Assembly: GCF_013368755.1 (NCBI RefSeq)
Contig: NC_049562.1
Coordinates: forward strand, 4,960,001-5,024,000
Direction: 5' to 3'
Length of the DNA stretch: 64,000 bases
Source: Talaromyces rugulosus
Lineage: Eukaryota; Ascomycota; Eurotiomycetes; Eurotiales; Trichocomaceae
Positions 58,480 to 64,000 of the stretch are shown in pieces. Made by a program: the position numbers and the translations under genes. Numbering within the stretch: position 1 is the stretch's first letter; the number at the start of each line of letters is the position of its first letter. The notes beneath the pieces were generated by a model. It was not told the origin of the DNA. It made no database searches and saw only the letters and a program-made list of their open reading frames with translations.

Positions 58480-58487
58480 TGTACATA
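58480..58487 (+). promoter_or_regulatory. Puf3-type RNA element TGTACATA in TACO1 3' region
   Basis: TGTACATA fits UGUANAUA exactly and lies 83 nt after the TACO1 stop codon, on the transcribed strand. A second UGUA (TGTAATAT) is at 58464-58471. Inferred 3'-UTR regulatory site. Confidence 0.5.
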
Positions 58488-58537
58488 ATAGACATGTATG
58501 ATTATGAATAATGTTTTTGGACATATACAACTTTCCA

Positions 58538-60935
58538 TTAAGCTTCCTTGCGGAGGGCTTTCATGGTGCTTCTCATTAATCTTCCAATGCCCTCACTCCC
58601 TAGATCGTCAAACCAATCGAGCATCTTCAACCTGTACTCCGGCCAGGCAAGACTAACTCCACCTTCTTTCTCAAGCGCAGTAAGGTTTTTCTGTGTCACA
58701 GGCTTTCTGAGTCTCGGCTGGCTTCCAAGTGTGATGTTCTGGTCTTCGAACTCGGCAAAGCATGCCGCAGAGTGACTTGCCAGGGCAACATGGTGGCTCA
58801 AAGAGAACATTAAGCCGAGGGCGTGGCTGAATGACGGGCCATCGAGGCGTCCCTTGCGACGCTTCAGGATCTCGTTTGAGTCTTTGGTGTAATCGTCAAA
58901 TGCATCTTTTGTCGCCTTGGGTATCAAGCACCCAAGAGCATTCTGGTCATCGCTATTTAAAGCGCGGTTTCGCCAAATAAGATTGCACAGATCCATGACA
59001 TAGCCATTGAAAAGGCCAACCATATCCGTGGAATAGAAGCCGCCTACTGATTTCACCGGCGATTGCAACGTTTTGGATGTTAATGATGATTCGAACGATG
59101 TCTTATATGTAGCAAGAACGTTGCAAAGGCGAGAGATCTGGGCAAGATTCGAGGTGAGAGCCAGAGTATAAACCGCTGGAGCTAATGGCACGGTAAGGCG
59201 GATATTCCCATTGCTTGCAGCATGGGAATAGAGTTCTGCCAGATTAGTGTACATGTCTAGGATACTCATCACAACTGGGATCGTCCCTTTCACTTTGAGG
59301 TCGGACGCGGTAAGAGGAAGTTCCATCAATGATAGTAATAAAAGCTCGACGTGAGTGATGAGTGATATTAGAGGCTGAAATCCATTAGCAGAAAGTGACG
59401 GGGCTTCTGCTCTCAGGTCAATCCCCCACTGGCGAATCAGTCGAGCGTAGAAATCAAGGAGGCTAGCCCGAGACGACGCTGTGTGGTCAATCAAAGCAGC
59501 GTCTAGCTGGTTTAGATAATGACTTCTCAGTTCATCAAATGGGCCTTTCGGCAAAAATTGCAAAATGTCCAAGACCTCTTCCCTGCAATTTTTACCATCC
59601 CAGCTTTGAAGAAATTGTTTGAGAAATGATTGAATAGCACGAGGTAATTGCTGTGTTTGTTAGATCCAGTTCTGATGTCATCTGGACTGGACAATTGAAC
59701 ATTACCTTTGTCCTTTGGCTATAGCTTGAAATCGCTTGCAAGACATAGCGTAGAGCATGCGGCTCATCAGGGTCAGGTAGCCTTGCCTTGTCAGCTTCAT
59801 CCCTCAAAAATGCGTCGAGCCAATCTTCCAGCCGGTCTTCGGCAACTTCTGGTCTCACTATCGCCATGTACTTTTGTGCTAGGCGATCATCCAGTACTGA
59901 GACAATCTGATTTGGCAATTCTATTTTGTCGAAGCGTCGTACAAAGTCGTCAACATTCCTCAATTCTTCCAATGATGTGTGGTGAGCAGGAACTCTAGAA
60001 GTCTGAATTTCAGGAATGATTGTCTCGACTTTGCTTCGTTTGAAGCCGCCACGCCGGACAACCTGGAAAGTACCAGGTCCTGATGTCAGCTGAGACCTCT
60101 CCCTAGTGTGTTGCTGGATTTGTTTCAATTTGGCGGTCCACTCCGGATCGGGATGTTTGAAGAAGAACTTGAGTCGTCCAGTCTCACCAACGATGATATC
60201 AGGGTAATAATTCTTGAATACGCGCAAAAGGCCCATGAGTTCCTTCTCGTCGTCGCCCGCGTTCCGTAGCAGCTCCATCACAGCTTGAATCCTGAAGGGT
60301 TTGACATGTCGCCGCCGGGTGATTAATGAGAGCAAATGGCATAGCGGTCGACGCAAACTTATCATGTCAAGAAGGTTGAAAAGAACGGAGTAGAGCTTAG
60401 ACAGATGTGACTGGTCCTCAAGACATTCATAGACCAATAGCAGCCATCGCAAAAGCAACGCCTGGGTTGCAAGAGACGATTTGGCTTTTCCCGGACCAAG
60501 TCCGCATATGATCTTGGTGACGATGATAGCAGGTACCCTTTCTTGTGTATACAAATTCTTGATCAGCGTGGTCACTGTCGCTTGATCTAGGTGGTTTGGT
60601 TTGGTGAGCACATCAATCAACTGCTCCAAGGCATCACTTGGGATGCCGACATCATAAGCGTCGGACGCTATATCACTGACGAGCTCTGCAACACTCGTAT
60701 GCCGTTGCTTTGACGGCACAAATGCAACTGTATATGCATGTCAGCATCTTATACATGAAATTTTGTCTGCGGGGCTATGAAATTACCGGCTTCAAGGTGG
60801 TCCACTGTGTTGCGCAGATGTTTTAACTGAGCATGGGCATCAATATCCCCTCGGCCTATAGTTGAGTCAATCCAAATTAATCGTGCGAAACCCATCACTG
60901 GAGCCCTTACCAGAACTAGCCTCAGAGACAGACAT
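58538..60935 (-). CDS. MIS6: Inner kinetochore protein Mis6/CENP-I (Ctf3)
   Basis: Four exons (60935-60911, 60855-60787, 60727-59706, 59650-58538) give 742 residues, the usual Mis6 size. It starts MSVSEASSGRGDIDAHAQL. Helical-repeat blocks include VTKIICGLGPGKAKSSLATQ, LLRWLLLVYECL, LYSVLFNLLDMISLRRPLCH and LLSLITRRRHVKPFRIQAV, characteristic of the Mis6 family. The C-terminus carries LDWFDDLGSEGIGRLMRSTM. CENP-I is part of the constitutive centromere network that helps load CENP-A. The 5' part is split by two short exons of 25 and 69 nt. Convergent with the TACO1 gene. Confidence 0.9.
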
Positions 60936-61348
60936 GGCTTCGCTGTTCAAGCGGGGCGACACCACGTAACATCGAATTGGAGTATTACAAAATTTTCAGA
61001 ATGGCATATCCCACCCAGACGAGCCTTGTACAAAAAACGTGAATCTGTCGAGGAGAGTCGAGATACATCAACATCGAAGCCGCTGCGACGCGTCGCGATT
61101 CTAGTTGCCGCTTAGCCAATCAGAACACCGCTACTTCGACCACCACTACAGCGACAATCTAGATGTTTTTTTTAATTTATTATTTTGGATAACAGGTTAC
61201 AGAATCGCGCATTTCATGTAGTAGATACATACAAATGCAAAATCGTGTTTTTTTATTAGTTAACGTGATTCTAGACTATATATGAGCGGCTGGTCAACTA
61301 CGCAAACACTCAACCATCAATTGATCACGAAGATCGAGGAGGAACAAA
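60936..61348. other. Spacer between MIS6 and CLPTM1
   Basis: 413 bp, no gene seen; MIS6 promoter and CLPTM1 3' UTR. Confidence 0.6.
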
Positions 61349-63440
61349 CTACTTCCTCTTGCGTGTCGACGCGCCAGCCTTAGCTTTGGGTGCGCTGCCA
61401 GTCGATTTTTCAGCCTTGGCGACAGTTTCGGAGACGACCTCTTCCTCGACCTCCTCGACCTCCTCGTCGTCAGAGTCGCCACCCTGGCCAAATTCGTTGA
61501 CACGCTTGTAGTCGACCTTGTACTTCCAGCCCTGGTAAAGCCAGACAAAGAAGATGACGTCATCTCTGAGAGTTGCAAGCCGGTGTAGCCATGGCATTTT
61601 GACGGTGAATGCAAACAGATCATCAATGAATGTGTTCAGGAATTTGTATGTCAACGCTTTTCCGGGCATATGGGCGACGGACTGCTAGAGTGTTAGTGGT
61701 GTATCCTTAAACAAGAGGCTTTGTACTAACCTTCAAGCGATAGTTGATATATAGACTGGGCACCATCATCAAGAAACCATAGGCGTAAACACTGCCTACA
61801 AGAGTCTCGATAATGAACGAGTACCAAGACTTGTGGCTCTCGTAGATAAGGCTATAAGCAGCATATGCACCCAGCAAGGGGATGGCGATAAGATATAGGT
61901 AATTAAAGGCAATCTCGTCGTACTCTTTAGTCTTTTGTTCCGTCTCACTGAGCTTGTGTTTGTCCTCGAAGCTGATGACATAAGGCAGGAATGACCAAGT
62001 CGAGTTTTGTGGGGGCGGACGTAGGCGGACGTCCACGGTTTTCGTGATTTTCCATGCCTCCAAAATAATACCAAAGCCTTGACTAGCGAGAATCATCCAA
62101 GAAGTGTTCTCGTTGTTGTCCATCAAGTAAAGGAAGATGATCGCCTGCATGAAAATGTTGGCGAGAATGGTGCGAACAGAGGTTCCCACGTTATCTTTCT
62201 TCTTGCGCCAGTGAGCCTTTTCAAAAGTTAGTGGAGGTAAACTATAGTTCCGATCGGTTCCTACTTACGATATCGTTCTTGAATGCAAGAGTCTCGAAAA
62301 CCATGTGGAAAAGGCTGACAATAACGGTTGTGGCGAGAAGGTAGATATTGGTATCCAAAAGAATCTCCTTGATCATTTCGAATTCACTTCCATCACCCCC
62401 ACCCGGAACCGACGCTCCACTAGCGGCGTTACGGGCGTTCTGCTTTGCACCCTCGTCCAGACTAGCCATCATACTAAATTTCCAGTTGTTCAGGTTGTTC
62501 AAAGTGATGCGGAGAGGCAAAGTTTCAACGGTAGAGTTGAGTTCGGTCATATGCGTCTTGAGCTGCCAGAAGGTGTTCAAAAACAAGATAGGGTAGTACC
62601 AGGTGTTTTGACCGGACTGGTCGCGAGCACCAGTGCTCTCAAGCTGCACGTATTGGCGGACGGCAGGGTGCATTTGCTGGTAGTTTGCCACGCCAGAATC
62701 AGGGATTAGGGACACGGTGAAGTTGGGGTGATAGTATGACGAAACCGAGTATTTTGGCGTGCCGTCTTCGATTTCCTCCTCTTCTTCGCCGCTTGCCAGG
62801 AGATTCTTACGCTTTGCAACTTTCTTCTTGGACAAGTATTGGTTCAAGGGGCGAACAAAGTGGATTGCAGTCTCGGGGCTGTAGTCACGGGCACCAGGGT
62901 CGATCTGGTTACCGCTCAAAGCAACGTAGAAATGCGCCCACAAGGTTCCATTCTGCTGCACCTGTTTTGGGACCTTGAAAGTGGTATCAATCTCGCGAGT
63001 GTCACTCCAATTACCGACGCCAAACTTTTTCTCCTCCAAAACGAGGGAATCCTTGGGGGCAGCCGCCAGGGGAGGCATTGAGACGGACGGAGACACGTAG
63101 ATGCTGATATCCAAGGAGCTGTCAATCGGCCAGATAGGAGCAATGAGGTTGGGGATAGCATTGTAGTTCTCGATTTCGCTGCGCGAGGGACGGTCGATAT
63201 AAGCGGGCACTTGACCAGTTTTCTGCCCCGGGACAGAAGCATCGGTCTTGTCCTTCTTGCTGTTCATGAATTGGTTCATCCCGAACTGAACCAGCAAGAA
63301 TATGAGGAGGCCTTGAAGCGCGGCTTTCAAGCCGGACTATTCCTAAAGGTCAGCAGGGGACTCTTCAAGCAGCGCAGGGGCCTGGTACTCACGCCACCTC
63401 TAGACTCCGGCTCCTGTTGTTGCTCCGTTTGCTCCGGCAT
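61349..63440 (-). CDS. CLPTM1-family multi-span membrane protein
   Basis: Exons 63440-63393, 63336-62269, 62216-61731 and 61681-61349 give 644 residues. A short Gln/Glu-rich N-terminus is followed by a first span (LQGLLIFLLVQFGMNQFMN), a large lumenal domain with several N-x-S/T sites (NWSDTREIDTTF, NGTLWAHFYVALSGNQIDPG), then five or so membrane helices (DTNIYLLATTVIVSLFHMVF). Family hallmarks are WQLKTHMTELN, FLYLMDNNENTSWMI and SLYINYRLKSVAHMPGKAL. The C-terminal tail is acidic then Lys/Arg-rich, ending STRKRK, which could act as a di-basic ER signal. Human CLPTM1/CLPTM1L are ER proteins with roles in receptor traffic and GPI-lipid scrambling. Confidence 0.93.
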
Positions 63441-63802
63441 CTTTGACTGGTTTATGTCTGAAAGAAGAGAAACCAAGAACCTGGGAGATGGAAGGAGAAA
63501 AAGTCGCGAGTTGCGAACTTGCCACGGGATGGCGACGGGGCTTGGCGGCACCTTCCTCTTCTAGCTCTATCCATATTCCAATCGGGCTTGGCGCTTCCCC
63601 CACGTTCTAGAACTGTGAGCGTGCACTAGTTCACCCTCGCAGATTATACCAGCAAGTAGTTAATTAGTTACTACCGTGAAGAACGAAGTTTGCATTCGAC
63701 TGCGATCCTCCTCAAGCCGGGAATTGGCTGCAGTTGAGAGACAGGACAGAGCCCAACAGGCAATGGGCTTGCTGGTCACGCCCACCTCGTCCCTATGAGG
63801 CT
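63441..63802. promoter_or_regulatory. Divergent promoter of CLPTM1 and the SDR-like gene
   Basis: 362 bp between start codons, no gene seen. Confidence 0.5.
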
Positions 63803-64000
63803 ATGACGGAGCCCGACAAGCGATCGCATTTCCCCTCGCACGCTGAGCGTCGAGTATGGCTGATTTCGTCTGGCGATAGCCCAATTGGCTTGTATCTGGC
63901 TCGGCAGCTGCTTGCGCATGGAGACTGCGTTGTCAGTGGGCTGGTCCCGTCCGATCTTCTGCGCGACGAAAGGCGGCGCGATTATTTCCATGACTTTCTG
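63803..64000 (+). CDS. Short-chain dehydrogenase/reductase-like protein, partial
   Basis: An open frame of 66 codons from ATG at 63803 runs off the window. It reads RRVWLISSGDSPIGLYLARQ, the beta1-loop-alphaA of a Rossmann fold where SSGDSPIG takes the place of the usual TGxxxGxG dinucleotide loop, followed by LLAHGDCVVSGLV (beta2). The loop lacks the first two glycines of the classical motif, as in some fungal SDR subgroups. Substrate unknown. The ATG a few bases upstream at 63795 is followed at once by a stop. Confidence 0.6.
   Translation, partial: MTEPDKRSHFPSHAERRVWLISSGDSPIGLYLARQLLAHGDCVVSGLVPSDLLRDERRRDYFHDFL

Noticed and set aside
1..64000. tRNA genes, rRNA, CRISPR arrays or intact transposons
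   Set aside because: No convincing T-loop/acceptor pairs, no regularly spaced direct repeats, and no transposase or reverse transcriptase motifs were found by eye; a tRNAscan or RepeatMasker run could overturn this.

Overview
The window is nuclear DNA of a filamentous ascomycete, most likely a eurotiomycete (Aspergillus, Penicillium or Talaromyces type). The evidence is short GT..AG introns of about 43-65 nt with CTAAC-like branch boxes, dense single-copy housekeeping genes on both strands, CT-rich 5' leaders, and the protein set itself (fungal TSC2, GPI13, LAA1, MIS6/CENP-I, a LaeA-type methyltransferase and a multi-intron P450). Exon joins below were worked out by hand. For the multi-exon genes I checked that every intron is GT..AG and that the summed exon lengths give an open frame from start to stop.

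Region 1 (1-7.3 kb) is accessory. It holds AT-rich sequence with a short hairpin, a Myb/SANT-like gene fragment, then an intact divergent pair: a 10-exon LaeA-like SAM methyltransferase (1148-2685, minus) and a 10-exon cytochrome P450 (3066-5136, plus) sharing a 380-bp promoter. After these come about 1.2 kb without a clear gene, a two-unit TTAGGG tract, and a gene decayed by several stop codons (6333-7305). This looks like a minimal or remnant specialised-metabolism locus beside a repeat-rich stretch.

Region 2 (7.3-17.9 kb) has PAC3 (proteasome assembly), the DEAH helicase Dhr1/Ecm16 (ribosome biogenesis), Cwc21 (spliceosome) and a Puf3-type Pumilio protein with an unusually long purine/pyrimidine-skewed upstream region.

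Region 3 (17.9-25.4 kb) is gene-poor. It holds one small five-exon gene with kinase-like segments (21002-21990), possibly broken, and a one-span membrane protein (23608-24141).

Region 4 (25.4-64 kb) is a compact housekeeping block: GPI13, TSC2, CSE1, an RSO55-like release factor, a serine palmitoyltransferase small subunit, PET100, a peroxisomal enoyl-CoA isomerase, CDC123, COG1, an MCUR1/FMP32-like protein, an unknown secreted protein ending in RDEL, LAA1, a TACO1-type translation activator, MIS6/CENP-I, CLPTM1, and the start of an SDR-like gene running off the right end. Several of these serve mitochondria. The TACO1 homologue carries a perfect Puf3-type element in its 3' region, which fits the Pumilio gene 40 kb upstream. 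No tRNA, rRNA, CRISPR or intact transposon was recognised.
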